DNA from: an uncultured Collinsella sp.
Lineage (GTDB): Bacteria; Actinomycetota; Coriobacteriia; Coriobacteriales; Coriobacteriaceae
Length of the DNA stretch: 64,000 bases
Direction of reading: 5' to 3'
NCBI GenBank assembly: GCA_900541725.1
Contig: UQLB01000010.1
Coordinates: 10,135 to 74,134, forward strand
Shown here: one piece after another, positions 1 to 8,827 of the stretch
Layout of the letters: every line of letters begins with the position of its first letter
Numbering within the stretch: position 1 is the stretch's first letter
Position numbers and translations under genes: made by a program
The notes under the pieces: generated by a model
Databases searched by the model: none
What the model was told of the DNA's origin: nothing
What the model saw: only the letters and a program-made list of their open reading frames with translations

Positions 1-1313
1 CGACGAAACTCGTCGAGCTTGGACGCCTCGATGGTCACGCCCACCGCACCCGCATGCCCGCCGCGACGAATCAGCAGATCGGAGCAGCGTTCTACGGCGT
101 CGAACAGGTTGACCTTGCCCACCGAGCGACCCGAACCGCGCGCGATACCGTCTTCGATCGAGAACAGCAGCGCCGGCACGTGGTAACGGTTGGTCAGGCG
201 GCTCGCCACGATACCCTTGACGCCCTCGTGCCAGCCCTCGCCACCCACGACGATTGCGCGACCGCCATCATAGGTCTCCTCGACCTTTGCCATGGCATCG
301 CGTGTGAGCTCCGCCTCGATCTCGCGGCGTTGGCGATTGATTTCCTCGAGCTCGGCGGCAAGCGCGCTTGCCTCGATAGGATCGTGGGCAAGCAGCAGGT
401 CGAGCGCCAGCTTGGGATCGGCCATGCGGCCGGCGGCGTTCAAGCGGGGAATGAGCGAAAACGACAGGCCATCGGCCGTAATACTAGAGAGGTCGGCCTT
501 GGCGAGCGCGGCCAGCGCGATATAGCCGGGGCGGGCGGTCACGCGCATCTGCTGGATGCCCTCGGCGACCAGCGCGCGGTTCTCGGGCGTCAGCGGCATC
601 ATGTCGGACACGGTACCAAGCGCCGCGACCTCGATCAGCGAACGCCAATACGACGGCTTGCCCAGACGCTCGCCCAGGACCTGCACCAGCTTGAGCGCCA
701 CACCGGCACCGGCAAGCTCGCGCGAGGGGCCCTCGTCCTCGAGCTTTGGGTCGGTCAGGGGCACGCCCTGCGGCACCTGGTCGGAGGGCTCGTGATGGTC
801 CGTGACCACTAAATCGATCCCCAGGCTCTCCAGATAGGAAACCTCTTCCTTGGCGGCAATACCGTTATCGACGGTCACGATCAGCTGGGGGCGAGCGAGC
901 TCGTTAACGCGGTCGAGCGCCGCGCGCGAAAGACCGTAGCCCTCGTCAAAGCGATGCGGAATAAACGGTGTGACATTGGCACCAAACGTACGCAGTGCCT
1001 CGGTCAACAGGCAGGTCGACGTAATACCGTCAACGTCAAAATCGCCAAAGACCGCGATGCGCTCTTGGTTGCAAATAGCGCGCTCGACGCGGTCGGCAAC
1101 GACCGACATGCCCGGGATAATGAGTGGGTCGGCCCAGTCGCGATCGAGTGAAGGCGTCAAAAACAGCTGACCTTCTTCGATGGATGCAATGCCGTGCGCA
1201 ACCATAATGCGCGCCACCAGCCCGGGTATGCCCAGGCCAGCCGAAAGCTCCTTTTCGAGCTCGGGGTTTTGCTGAGCGACCGCCCAGCGATGCGTCGTCT
1301 TAAGCGATGACAT
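1..1313 (-). CDS. recJ: Single-stranded-DNA-specific exonuclease RecJ (5' part, runs off the left edge)
   Basis: RecJ degrades single-stranded DNA 5' to 3' in recombination and mismatch or base-excision repair. About 437 codons are visible and the reading frame stays open to base 1, so the C-terminal part is missing. The DHH phosphoesterase motif DFDVDG lies near residues 91-96, followed by VTDHHEPS (the DHH triad) and GTVSDMMPL. The DHHA1 domain shows the glycine-rich SGRSVGK and RGGHAGAVG. The ATG at 1313 is preceded by a G-rich stretch rather than a clean Shine-Dalgarno, so the start is probable only. The gene is divergent from the symporter to its right. Confidence 0.93.
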   Translation of the reverse strand, partial: MSSLKTTHRWAVAQQNPELEKELSAGLGIPGLVARIMVAHGIASIEEGQLFLTPSLDRDWADPLIIPGMSVVADRVERAICNQERIAVFGDFDVDGITSTCLLTEALRTFGANVTPFIPHRFDEGYGLSRAALDRVNELARPQLIVTVDNGIAAKEEVSYLESLGIDLVVTDHHEPSDQVPQGVPLTDPKLEDEGPSRELAGAGVALKLVQVLGERLGKPSYWRSLIEVAALGTVSDMMPLTPENRALVAEGIQQMRVTARPGYIALAALAKADLSSITADGLSFSLIPRLNAAGRMADPKLALDLLLAHDPIEASALAAELEEINRQRREIEAELTRDAMAKVEETYDGGRAIVVGGEGWHEGVKGIVASRLTNRYHVPALLFSIEDGIARGSGRSVGKVNLFDAVERCSDLLIRRGGHAGAVGVTIEASKLDEFR

Positions 1314-1588
1314 AGGCGCCCACCCCCGATAGGGGCAGGTCGCCGCGATACCTCTCACGGTTCATAGCGATGAGTCCTCTGTGTATGCCCGCTTCGGCAG
1401 GCAGATCTGTTGAACGGATTTATTATACCGTGCAACGCGGGCGCAAATCGCCGCAGCACACCGCGGTTTCGGTAAACGATGCCGGTAATAGCCTCGAAAT
1501 AATCGAGCGTTTCTACTGCACGAACGCATGCGAGCGTCTAGCATATCCATGCAAATGCATCTACGAGCAAAGGGAGTCGCAGAGACAT

Positions 1589-2587
1589 ATGAAGCAATGG
1601 GTTGGACTGGGCAAATTTCTCGCGGGGCATATGCAGGTCATCGTTCCGATTTGCGTGGCGCTCGGCGTGCTCTTTCCTCAGCAGATCGGCGTCCTCAAGC
1701 CCATCGTCCCCACCCTGTTTGCCTTTATGACATTCCAAGGTGCGCTCAGCAACACCTTCCACCAGGTGGCTGAGGTGTTTCGCCGTCCGCTGCATTTGAT
1801 TTTGGCGTTATTTGTCTCGGCTGTGCTCATCCCCATTGCGGCGTATGCCATGGGCTCACTGTTCTTTGGTTCCAACCCCAACCTTGTCTGCGGCATCGTG
1901 CTCGAGTACAGCGTACCCGTGGCAGTCACTGCCTTTATGTGGATCAGCATGTTCGGCGGCAACGGCCCGCTCGCGCTCACCATCATCCTGACGTCCTCGG
2001 TTATCTCGCCTGTGACGATTCCTCTTACGCTCAAGCTCCTGCTGGGCGCCACCGTCTCGATCGATGTGCCGAGCATGATGCAAGACATGGCCTTTATGAT
2101 CGCCATACCCGCCGTGCTCGGTATCGTCATTAACGAACTCACGCGCGGCTGGGGTCATGAGAAGCTCTCCCCCGCGCTTTCGCCCGCCTGCAAGTTCATG
2201 ATGATGGGCGTTATCGCCTCCAACTCCACCGCCATGAGCGAGTACGTGCTGCACATGAATGTTGTGCGCTTGGAAGTCGCCCTCTTTATCCTTTCGTTCG
2301 CCATCAGTGGCTTTATCATCGGCATCCTGGTCGCACGTGCCCTGCATCTGCCGTATAGCGAGACGACCACCATGTGCTTTACCTGCGGCATGCGCAATAT
2401 CTCTTCGGGCGCCGTCATCGCCACGCAGTACTTTCCCGGCGAGGTCGTGTTCCCCGTCATGTGCGGCACGCTGTTTCAGCAGGTGCTGGCCTCGATTATC
2501 GAGCATCTCTTTGAGCGCCTAACCGGCGAGGAGCGCGCCAAACAGCGCAAGCGGGTCAAGGCCGGCCGCGACGCGATGGCACGCTAG
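1589..2587 (+). CDS. Bile acid:sodium symporter family protein (SBF/BASS-like)
   Basis: A 332-residue integral membrane protein with about nine to ten hydrophobic segments, of the size and pattern of the SBF-like/BASS transporter family (10-TM fold with sodium-coupled uptake of organic anions). The substrate cannot be read from sequence; in a gut organism bile acids, pantoate-like acids or keto acids are possible. The start chosen (MKQWVG) has an AGGGAG upstream. The open frame extends 73 codons further upstream but that part lacks membrane character and is probably untranslated. It ends 30 bp before a convergent gene, with no clear terminator in the gap. Confidence 0.8.
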   Translation: MKQWVGLGKFLAGHMQVIVPICVALGVLFPQQIGVLKPIVPTLFAFMTFQGALSNTFHQVAEVFRRPLHLILALFVSAVLIPIAAYAMGSLFFGSNPNLVCGIVLEYSVPVAVTAFMWISMFGGNGPLALTIILTSSVISPVTIPLTLKLLLGATVSIDVPSMMQDMAFMIAIPAVLGIVINELTRGWGHEKLSPALSPACKFMMMGVIASNSTAMSEYVLHMNVVRLEVALFILSFAISGFIIGILVARALHLPYSETTTMCFTCGMRNISSGAVIATQYFPGEVVFPVMCGTLFQQVLASIIEHLFERLTGEERAKQRKRVKAGRDAMAR

Positions 2588-2617
2588 GCAGCACGCTTTT
2601 CGCAGGCACTCGCCTTG

Positions 2618-3415
2618 CTACGCGAGCGTTTCCAGATGCGCACGCAGGCGCTCAGCATCGACATCGAGCGTTGTCTCGGCATTGACCTGGGCCAAACGAT
2701 AGCCCACAAAGTAGGGCGAAACCACCCAACGTGGCAGCGCCTTGGCAATGGTCCGGCCGTCCATGTGGTAGAAGAACAAGTTGTACGACTCCGCGCGACC
2801 GCCGTGGTGCTCGTGCAGGATATAGCGCAGAGCTACCTGAATCGCATCGGCAAACAGGTCCGCTTCGGCTTGGTCGCGGGCGTCGTCGCTGGCGGCGATT
2901 CCCTGTGGAGCCGAGACGTTGACCTCAAAGAACCCCATGATCGGCTCGGTTGAGATGTTGACCGCGACCCTCCCGTGTCGCCAGACATCGATGCCTTCGA
3001 AGTTGGCGGGGGCTAGTGCTGCATAACCGTCCTCCCGCTCCAGACCCACAATCTGCATATGCGGATGGACGAGGCTGCCGCCCGAAAGCGGGCCTTTGTT
3101 CTTGTACATGAGCACACTGCGGTACTGTTGGGAATCGATCATCTGCTGCCAGCAGCCCAGGGCAAACCGCATCACATGATGCAGCTCATCCGGTTCATAG
3201 GTCACCAGGTCGGCATCGTGATTGGCCGACTCGATCAATACGGTCTGACGGGTGGCCCGCAAGGTCTTGAACTTATTCTCGAGCCAGATGCAGTCACCAT
3301 CGTGCTGGATGATGTTGGCGAGCCCCTCCGTGTCGCAAAAGGGGCACGCGGTACCAGGGCGACGATTATCGTCGGGCTTGCCGCTCGCCTGCTGAACGTC
3401 AAATACCAGCGCCAC
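2618..3415 (-). CDS. DUF4931 / galactose-1-phosphate uridylyltransferase-like HIT-superfamily protein
   Basis: A 265-residue protein with an N-terminal CPFC zinc-binding pair (about residues 25-28) and an HPHMQI motif (about 117-122), the histidine-x-histidine-x-glutamine signature of the GalT branch of the HIT superfamily. These enzymes transfer or hydrolyse nucleotide monophosphates through a covalent histidine intermediate. The sequence best resembles the DUF4931 group, which lacks a proven substrate, so true GalT activity should not be assumed. The gene starts 3 bp after the cutC stop and is presumably co-transcribed with it. Confidence 0.72.
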   Translation of the reverse strand: MALVFDVQQASGKPDDNRRPGTACPFCDTEGLANIIQHDGDCIWLENKFKTLRATRQTVLIESANHDADLVTYEPDELHHVMRFALGCWQQMIDSQQYRSVLMYKNKGPLSGGSLVHPHMQIVGLEREDGYAALAPANFEGIDVWRHGRVAVNISTEPIMGFFEVNVSAPQGIAASDDARDQAEADLFADAIQVALRYILHEHHGGRAESYNLFFYHMDGRTIAKALPRWVVSPYFVGYRLAQVNAETTLDVDAERLRAHLETLA

Positions 3416-3418
3416 GGG

Positions 3419-4096
3419 TTATACCTCCAGCGGCACGATCTTGGTGCCATGGAGCTCGGAGACACCGAGCGCCGCTGCGACCGCGTCGCGATTTGCCGTA
3501 GTGATGCCGCCGCCGGGAAGGATGGTCAAACGGTCGCCCGCATACTCGATTAAACGAGCCAGGTGGTCGAAATTATCCTCGATCGACGTGCCAGCAGCGC
3601 CGCCATGCGTGAGGATGCGCGTAACGCCGCAGTCGGCAAGCGTGTCAATCGCATCGAGCTGAGCCTCGGGCGAGAGCTGGTCAAATGCCATGTGGAAGGT
3701 GATGTCAAGGGACTCGCGCTTGCACTCCTCGGTTGCGCAGCCCGCAGCCATCACGAGGGCGCCGAGGGTGAGCTCGTCGAGCGCCCAGCCGCCGGCACAG
3801 GGCTTGCAGCAGCCAAAGACCAGGCCGTCAACGCCGGCGCTCACGGCAAGGCCCAAATCCATCTCCATCATGCGCAGCTCGTCCTGGTTGTAATGAAAGT
3901 CGCCACCACGCGGGCGAATCATGCACATCACTCGCGCGTCATGCTCGTGAGCATAGTTGACTGTAGCGCTGATAACGCCGGCGGAAGGCGTGGTGCCACC
4001 GACGGCGAGGTTGTCACACAGCTCAATGCGTCCCGCACCGGCATCAATTGCCGCCGGCACTCGCTCAAAGTTCTCGGCACAAAACTCGTACAGCAT
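3419..4096 (-). CDS. cutC: CutC family protein (copper homeostasis family)
   Basis: A 225-residue TIM-barrel protein. It begins MLYEFCAENF and contains the family signatures RIELCDNLAVGG, VMCMIRPRGGDF and ILTHGGAAG, close to full CutC length. CutC was named for copper tolerance, but its biochemical role is unsettled and it may not bind copper at all. The start at 4096 has a GGGGG ribosome binding site; the frame continues 19 codons upstream without family similarity. It lies directly upstream of the HIT/GalT-like gene, which suggests a shared small-molecule role. Confidence 0.85.
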   Translation of the reverse strand: MLYEFCAENFERVPAAIDAGAGRIELCDNLAVGGTTPSAGVISATVNYAHEHDARVMCMIRPRGGDFHYNQDELRMMEMDLGLAVSAGVDGLVFGCCKPCAGGWALDELTLGALVMAAGCATEECKRESLDITFHMAFDQLSPEAQLDAIDTLADCGVTRILTHGGAAGTSIEDNFDHLARLIEYAGDRLTILPGGGITTANRDAVAAALGVSELHGTKIVPLEV

Positions 4097-4155
4097 AGAT
4101 AGGCCCCCAAAGACAGCAGATGTTTTCCGACGGGCATTGTCACACATCCCCATGA

Positions 4156-4222
4156 AGTTGCGGTGGAATAGGGACTATTTTGGCGTCTAGAGCCCCCATT
4201 TAGTCCCTATTTCACCGCAACT
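4156..4222. repeat. 67-bp palindromic repeat, copy 1
   Basis: A 22-bp stem (left arm beginning AGTTGCGGTGG, right arm ending CACCGCAACT, one mismatch) encloses a 23-nt loop. A nearly identical copy sits 1.9 kb to the right, in the same orientation, on the other side of the secreted-protein gene. It contains the GGGAC core seen in other intergenic hairpins of this window. Confidence 0.85.
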
Positions 4223-4351
4223 CAGAATGATCTCTTGGGGACGGCACAGCTGGCCGAAAAATGTTGCCAATGGTGAATGTTGCGCAACAAGATTTCGGAA
4301 TCCCGATTAACCATGGCAGTATCGCATTCGTATCCAGAGGAAAGGATTGCC

Positions 4352-5941
4352 ATGTTTAAGAGCATCCAAAAGAGCGGAAGGATCGCAGCAGTCGCCATCG
4401 GCCTGATTGCAGCCCTGTCTCCGCTCGCAGCCCCTCCAGCAGCATTAGCCGGAGGCAGCGTACCAACGCCTGAGCTGGAGAAGTCTTATAGCTTTAAGGT
4501 CAGCAGCGAATACTCGTATACAGCCACGAGCGGCAATACAAAGTTCGGCTATTTGTACGATTTCGATGATGAGTACAACTTAAAGAGCATAACCCTCATC
4601 AATTTCAATGATGGCAGCTCGAGTCCCATTGCCATCCCGGAAAAAAGCCTTGACTCCGCTTACCACACGAACAGCGGTCAGCTCTACTGGGTGGACGGCA
4701 ACAATTTGGTCGTATTCTCTCCAGAAAATCATTCCCAAACAGCCCATCCCATCACTTCGGCCAAATATGCCTACACCAGTACAACCGTCTCTTACGACGG
4801 CAATAGGGCAGCCGTGGAACACTATGACAATGAATCTGAGCTTAAAAAAATCGAGATTTATGACCTTAAGTCTGACGAGTTAATTCAAACATATCAATCG
4901 GATAAAGATGACTCTTATTGCTACTACTCAAACGATATGAGCCGTCTCTATTTCTATCCATACGATACTGAGAAAGGCATTGTTTCTCTTAGGGTTTTCA
5001 ATTGCGATACAGGGTCAACGGAATTGAAAACAGTTAACGTTAAGAAAGACGATAGGTCTTCGGACATCGACTACATTGTCACCAGCTCGAACTCCGACGA
5101 AATTTATCTTCAGAGCGACACTGCACTAATAAAAGCAGACCGCGACGGAAACATGAGCGTTCTATTTAACGATGACGACCACGCTCCTGAATGGCCCTAT
5201 TCATACCCGTCGGCAGAGCTTTATGCCCTCTATACAAAGAAGGGCTCGAACGATCTTTTTGAAGAGGATGACGGGGATTACTATCTCAATGAAGAGGACG
5301 CGAATCTTAGTATTTATGACCTGAAAAGCGACAAGATCATCAGCTCAATTGCATATCCTTTTGGCGCTGGATATCTCAGCGCTGTATCGCATGACGGCAG
5401 CATCTTACTTGGAAAATACTCAGACGACGACAAGTCCTCAGCATGCCTAGTCGATGCTCAGACCGGGGCAAAGAGCGAGTTTGACTCTCATTGGTGCGAC
5501 CAACTTTCGTTCATGAACGGCGATCGCAAGATTTTGGCAACCTATTTCGACGATAATGATTCTTCGATCCTCCATGTGAACATCTACAAGTCAAATATTT
5601 CCCATTCGCTGCCTGAGGATGTGCTGTACTTTGTCCAGACTCACCTGCCGTTTATTATTGGCGGTGGCGCGGCAATCGTCCTGGTTATCGGTGGCGTGAT
5701 CGTCGTCCTTTGCATCCGCAAGAAGCGTGCGAATGCCGCAAACGGTATGGCAACCACAGCACCCAAGCCCCAGCGCAAGCAGCGCCGTCGTCAGAAGCGT
5801 GCCCAGCAGAACGCCGTAGTGCCCACAGCACCGGCCATGCAAGCAGCTCCGGCCGAGCCTGCCCGCTTCTGCCGTCACTGCGGAACCCAGCTCGTGCCCG
5901 AAGCCCAGTTCTGCCCCACATGCGGACAAAAGGTAGACTAG
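4352..5941 (+). CDS. Secreted/membrane-anchored beta-propeller-like protein with C-terminal cytoplasmic zinc ribbon
   Basis: 529 residues, no family recognised with certainty. Order: signal peptide (about 1-34, ending in an Ala-rich PPAALAGG site), a long acidic Ser/Asp/Tyr-rich outer region with repeated strand-like units such as IYDLKSDELI and IYDLKSDKII suggesting a WD/beta-propeller fold, one transmembrane helix (about 437-462), a basic linker (QRKQRRRQKR), and a C-terminal zinc ribbon CRHCG...CPTCG. Topology would put the ribbon in the cytoplasm. The start has a GAGGAAAGG site. Coding sequence for the outer region is clearly AT-richer than its neighbours, and the gene lies between two copies of one hairpin repeat, which hints at acquisition as a unit. 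Possibly an envelope sensor; that is inference. Confidence 0.7.
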   Translation: MFKSIQKSGRIAAVAIGLIAALSPLAAPPAALAGGSVPTPELEKSYSFKVSSEYSYTATSGNTKFGYLYDFDDEYNLKSITLINFNDGSSSPIAIPEKSLDSAYHTNSGQLYWVDGNNLVVFSPENHSQTAHPITSAKYAYTSTTVSYDGNRAAVEHYDNESELKKIEIYDLKSDELIQTYQSDKDDSYCYYSNDMSRLYFYPYDTEKGIVSLRVFNCDTGSTELKTVNVKKDDRSSDIDYIVTSSNSDEIYLQSDTALIKADRDGNMSVLFNDDDHAPEWPYSYPSAELYALYTKKGSNDLFEEDDGDYYLNEEDANLSIYDLKSDKIISSIAYPFGAGYLSAVSHDGSILLGKYSDDDKSSACLVDAQTGAKSEFDSHWCDQLSFMNGDRKILATYFDDNDSSILHVNIYKSNISHSLPEDVLYFVQTHLPFIIGGGAAIVLVIGGVIVVLCIRKKRANAANGMATTAPKPQRKQRRRQKRAQQNAVVPTAPAMQAAPAEPARFCRHCGTQLVPEAQFCPTCGQKVD

Positions 5942-5968
5942 CGAACAAAACCCGATAGACCTCAACCG

Positions 5969-6008
5969 CCAAGGCCCCGTTCCGGCACATTCCAGAACGG
6001 GGCCTTGG
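5969..6008 (+). terminator. Hairpin terminator after the zinc-ribbon membrane protein gene
   Basis: A perfect 14-bp inverted repeat (CCAAGGCCCCGTTC and its complement) with a 12-nt loop lies 27 bp after the stop codon. The following T run is poor, so termination efficiency is uncertain. Confidence 0.6.
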
Positions 6009-6059
6009 CTTGGTGCAGGGGTGCTAATTTGGGACGGTCATCGTCGCACGCCCCAATGA

Positions 6060-6126
6060 AGTTGCGGTGGAATAGGGACTGTTTTGGCGTCTAGAAACCC
6101 TATTTAGTCCCTATTTCACCGCAACT
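6060..6126. repeat. 67-bp palindromic repeat, copy 2
   Basis: Same layout as the copy at 4156: arms AGTTGCGGTGG... and ...CACCGCAACT, 23-nt loop, only a few differences, mostly in the loop. About ten bases upstream (CCCCAATGAAG versus CCCCATGAAG) also match between copies, so the repeated unit is slightly longer than the palindrome. Confidence 0.85.
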
Positions 6127-6127
6127 T

Positions 6128-6165
6128 AAAAAGGGGCGCTGACCGGGATAGTCAGCGCCCCTTTG
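6128..6165 (-). terminator. Rho-independent terminator of the liv operon
   Basis: A 13-bp GC-rich stem (AAGGGGCGCTGAC / GTCAGCGCCCCTT) with a 7-nt loop, read on the minus strand ends in a run of five T. It lies about 10 bp after the livF stop. Confidence 0.85.
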
Positions 6166-6174
6166 TTGAATGGA

Positions 6175-6888
6175 TTAACCACCAAGATAAGCCTTGCGGA
6201 CGTTATCGTCGTGCAGGAGCTCTTGGCCGGTGCCGGTCATGGTGATCTTGCCGGTCTCGAGCACGTAGCCGCGCGTGGCGATCGAGAGCGCCATCTGCGC
6301 GTTCTGCTCGACCAGAAGCACCGTGGTGCCGGCCTTGTGCAGGTCCTCGACAATCTGGAAGATCTGCTCAATCAGAATCGGCGCCAGGCCCATGGAAGGC
6401 TCATCGAGCATGAGCAGCTTGGGGTTGCTCATAAGGGCGCGACCCATAACGAGCATCTGCTGCTCGCCGCCCGAAAGGGTGCCGGCGACCTGGCGACGGC
6501 GCTCCTTCAGGCGCGGGAACTGCTCGTAGACGCGCTCAAGGCCCGGAGCAACCGTGGACTTGGGCTGCGTGTAGGCGCCCATCTCCAGGTTCTCCTCGAC
6601 CGTCATCTGCAAAAAGGCGCGACGGCCCTCGGGGACCTGAGCCAAGCCCTTACCCACCAGCTTGTCGGCAGGCGTATGGGTAATGTCCTCGCCCATAAAC
6701 TTGATGGAGCCGGTCTTGGAACGCAGCAGGCCCGAGACGGTCTTGAGCGTCGTGGACTTGCCGGCGCCGTTTGCGCCGATCAGGGCCACGATCTCGCCCT
6801 CGTTGACGTTAAAGGAGACGTCCTTGATGGCGTGGATGGCGCCGTACCAGACGTTGATGTTGTAGACGGAAAGCATCGGCTCTGCCAT
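6175..6888 (-). CDS. livF: Branched-chain amino-acid ABC transporter, ATPase LivF
   Basis: A 237-residue ABC ATPase: Walker A GANGAGKST (about 38-46), signature LSGGEQQ (about 138-144), Walker B LLMLDEPSMGL (about 157-167) and switch histidine replaced in VLLVEQNA, which is typical of LivF. The length and the YVLETGKI ending match the family. It drives uptake through LivHM with LivG as partner ATPase. Its ATG follows directly on the livG stop codon, so the two are translationally coupled. Last gene of the operon, followed by the terminator. Confidence 0.95.
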   Translation of the reverse strand: MAEPMLSVYNINVWYGAIHAIKDVSFNVNEGEIVALIGANGAGKSTTLKTVSGLLRSKTGSIKFMGEDITHTPADKLVGKGLAQVPEGRRAFLQMTVEENLEMGAYTQPKSTVAPGLERVYEQFPRLKERRRQVAGTLSGGEQQMLVMGRALMSNPKLLMLDEPSMGLAPILIEQIFQIVEDLHKAGTTVLLVEQNAQMALSIATRGYVLETGKITMTGTGQELLHDDNVRKAYLGG

Positions 6889-7749
6889 TTAGTTCTCCCC
6901 CTTATCCTGCTTGCCCAGATATGCCTCGATAACGGCGTCGTTGTTCTGAATTTCCTCTGCCGTGCCCTTGGCGATGACCTTACCAAAGTTGAGCACGCAG
7001 ATGCCCTCGCAGATGTTCATAACGAGCGACATATCATGCTCGATAAGCATGATGGCAATGCCGAAGGTGTCGCGAATCTTGACAATGTTCTCCATGAGTT
7101 CCGCGGTCTCGGACGGGTTCATGCCGGCGGCAGGCTCGTCGAGCAGCAGCAGCTTGGGGTTGGTGGCAAGCGCGCGGACGATCTCCAGACGACGCTGAGC
7201 GCCGTAAGGCAGCGATCCGGCCTGTTCATTTGCCAGGTGCTCCATGTCAAAAATGGACAGCAGCTCCATGGCACGCTCGTGGGCGGCCTTCTCGTGCTTC
7301 CAATACGTCGGCAGGCGCAGCACGCCCTCAAAGCCGGAGTAGCGCTCCTGGTTATGCAGGCCGACCTTAACGTTATCCTCCACCGTCATGGTGTTGAACA
7401 GGCGGATGTTCTGGAACGTACGGGCAATGCCCATGCGGTTGACCTGGTAGACCGACTTGCCCGAGGTGTCCTCACCGTCGAGCAGGATGGTGCCGTGTGT
7501 GGGCTGGTACACCTTGGTGAGCAGGTTGAAGACCGTGGTCTTACCGGCACCGTTGGGGCCAATGAGACCGGCGATCTCGGTCTTGCCGATGGTCAGGCTA
7601 AAGTCGTCGACTGCCTTAAGGCCGCCGAATTCAATGCCCAGGTGGATGCACTCGAGTGCAGGGCGCTCGCCCAGGTCACGGTCGGGAACGATGGCGCCAG
7701 AAGGATACGGGACCATCTTGCCCTTATTGAACTCAAATTTACTGGGCAT
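6889..7749 (-). CDS. livG: Branched-chain amino-acid ABC transporter, ATPase LivG
   Basis: 286 residues with Walker A GPNGAGKTT, a YGAQRRLEI stretch in place of the usual LSGGQ-type signature (common in LivG: LPYGxQRRLEIARAL), Walker B LLLLDEPAAGMNP and an IEHDMSLV switch region. It carries an N-terminal extension of about 35 residues before the ABC core. The start (MPSKFEF) overlaps the end of livM by 11 bp and has a good GGAGGTGG ribosome binding site inside livM. A start further upstream is open but less likely. Confidence 0.95.
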   Translation of the reverse strand: MPSKFEFNKGKMVPYPSGAIVPDRDLGERPALECIHLGIEFGGLKAVDDFSLTIGKTEIAGLIGPNGAGKTTVFNLLTKVYQPTHGTILLDGEDTSGKSVYQVNRMGIARTFQNIRLFNTMTVEDNVKVGLHNQERYSGFEGVLRLPTYWKHEKAAHERAMELLSIFDMEHLANEQAGSLPYGAQRRLEIVRALATNPKLLLLDEPAAGMNPSETAELMENIVKIRDTFGIAIMLIEHDMSLVMNICEGICVLNFGKVIAKGTAEEIQNNDAVIEAYLGKQDKGEN

Positions 7750-8818
7750 CGGCTGCCACCTCCTTCTTGGAAGCAAAGCGGTCCTTGACGCGATCGAAGA
7801 ACGCCTTGAGCTGCGGGTTGTTGGTAAAAATCATGACCAGGATCAGCACGATGGCGTAGATGAGCATGCGGTAGTCCGAGAACTGACGGAGCAGCTCGGG
7901 AAGCACCGTGAGCAACGCCGCCGCGATGACGGAGCCGCGCATATTGCCCAGACCGCCCAGGACCACGAACACCAGGATGAGAATGGACGTGTTGAAGTCG
8001 AACTTGGTGGCGGAGAGCTGCGAGAAGTTACCGCCGAAGAGGGCTCCGGCAGCACCGGCGAGGGCGGCGGAAACCACGAAGGCGATCATGCGGTACTCGG
8101 TGACGGAGATGCCTACGGACTCGGCTGCAATCTTGTTATCGCGCACGGCCATAATGGCACGGCCGGTACGGCTGCGAACCAGGTTGAGCACGATCACGAG
8201 TGCGACCATGACCAGGATGGCACCGGCGAGGAAGGTCGAGTACGTCGACACGCCCGAGGCGCCCTGGGCGCCCTTGATGATGGCGGTGCCGTCCTCGAGC
8301 AGGTGCAGGTCATCGATCGTAGAGTTGCCCGTGATGTTAAAGATCACGTGCAGGCCGCGGGAGTCGACGCCCACAATGAGGCAGGTGACGATCTCTTTGA
8401 TGATCTCGCCAAAAGCCAGCGTCACGATAGCCAGGTAATCGCCGCTCAGGCGAAGGACCGGGATGCCGATCAAGAAGCCCAGGATGGCGGCAGCGATGGC
8501 GCCGACCACGATGCTGATGATAAGGCGCACCGGATCGGAAGGAATAGCGCTCTCGAGGGCGACCGCGGTGACGATACCCGTGTAGGCACCGATACTCATA
8601 AAGCCCGCATGGCCCAGCGACAAGTCGCCCGCGATGCCGACGACGAGGTTGAGGGAAATGGCCATGACGATGTAGGCCGTAATGGGAACCAACTGACCGG
8701 CGATCATGCGCGGGATCATATGGTTGGACTGCATAAAGAACACGATGGCGAAGGCCACGATGCACATAGCGTACGTGACAAAATCGTGACGCGTCTGCTT
8801 GTCTTTAAGAAACTTCAT
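7739..8818 (-). CDS. livM: Branched-chain amino-acid ABC transporter, permease LivM
   Basis: About 359 residues with eight to ten hydrophobic segments. The family signatures SLNLVVGIAGDLSLGHAGF and GGLGNMRGSVIAAALL are present. It forms the membrane channel with LivH. The ATG at 8818 has AGGTGA at five bases; an in-frame GTG three codons earlier (8827) abuts the livH stop and is an alternative start. The insert between the sixth and seventh segments (FNITGNSTIDDLHLLEDG) is hydrophilic and probably an outer loop. Confidence 0.94.
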   Translation of the reverse strand: MKFLKDKQTRHDFVTYAMCIVAFAIVFFMQSNHMIPRMIAGQLVPITAYIVMAISLNLVVGIAGDLSLGHAGFMSIGAYTGIVTAVALESAIPSDPVRLIISIVVGAIAAAILGFLIGIPVLRLSGDYLAIVTLAFGEIIKEIVTCLIVGVDSRGLHVIFNITGNSTIDDLHLLEDGTAIIKGAQGASGVSTYSTFLAGAILVMVALVIVLNLVRSRTGRAIMAVRDNKIAAESVGISVTEYRMIAFVVSAALAGAAGALFGGNFSQLSATKFDFNTSILILVFVVLGGLGNMRGSVIAAALLTVLPELLRQFSDYRMLIYAIVLILVMIFTNNPQLKAFFDRVKDRFASKKEVAADAQ

Positions 8819-8827
8819 AACGCTCAC

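Noticed and set aside
2588..2617. Terminator between the symporter and DUF4931 genes
   Set aside because: The 30-bp gap has no stable inverted repeat.
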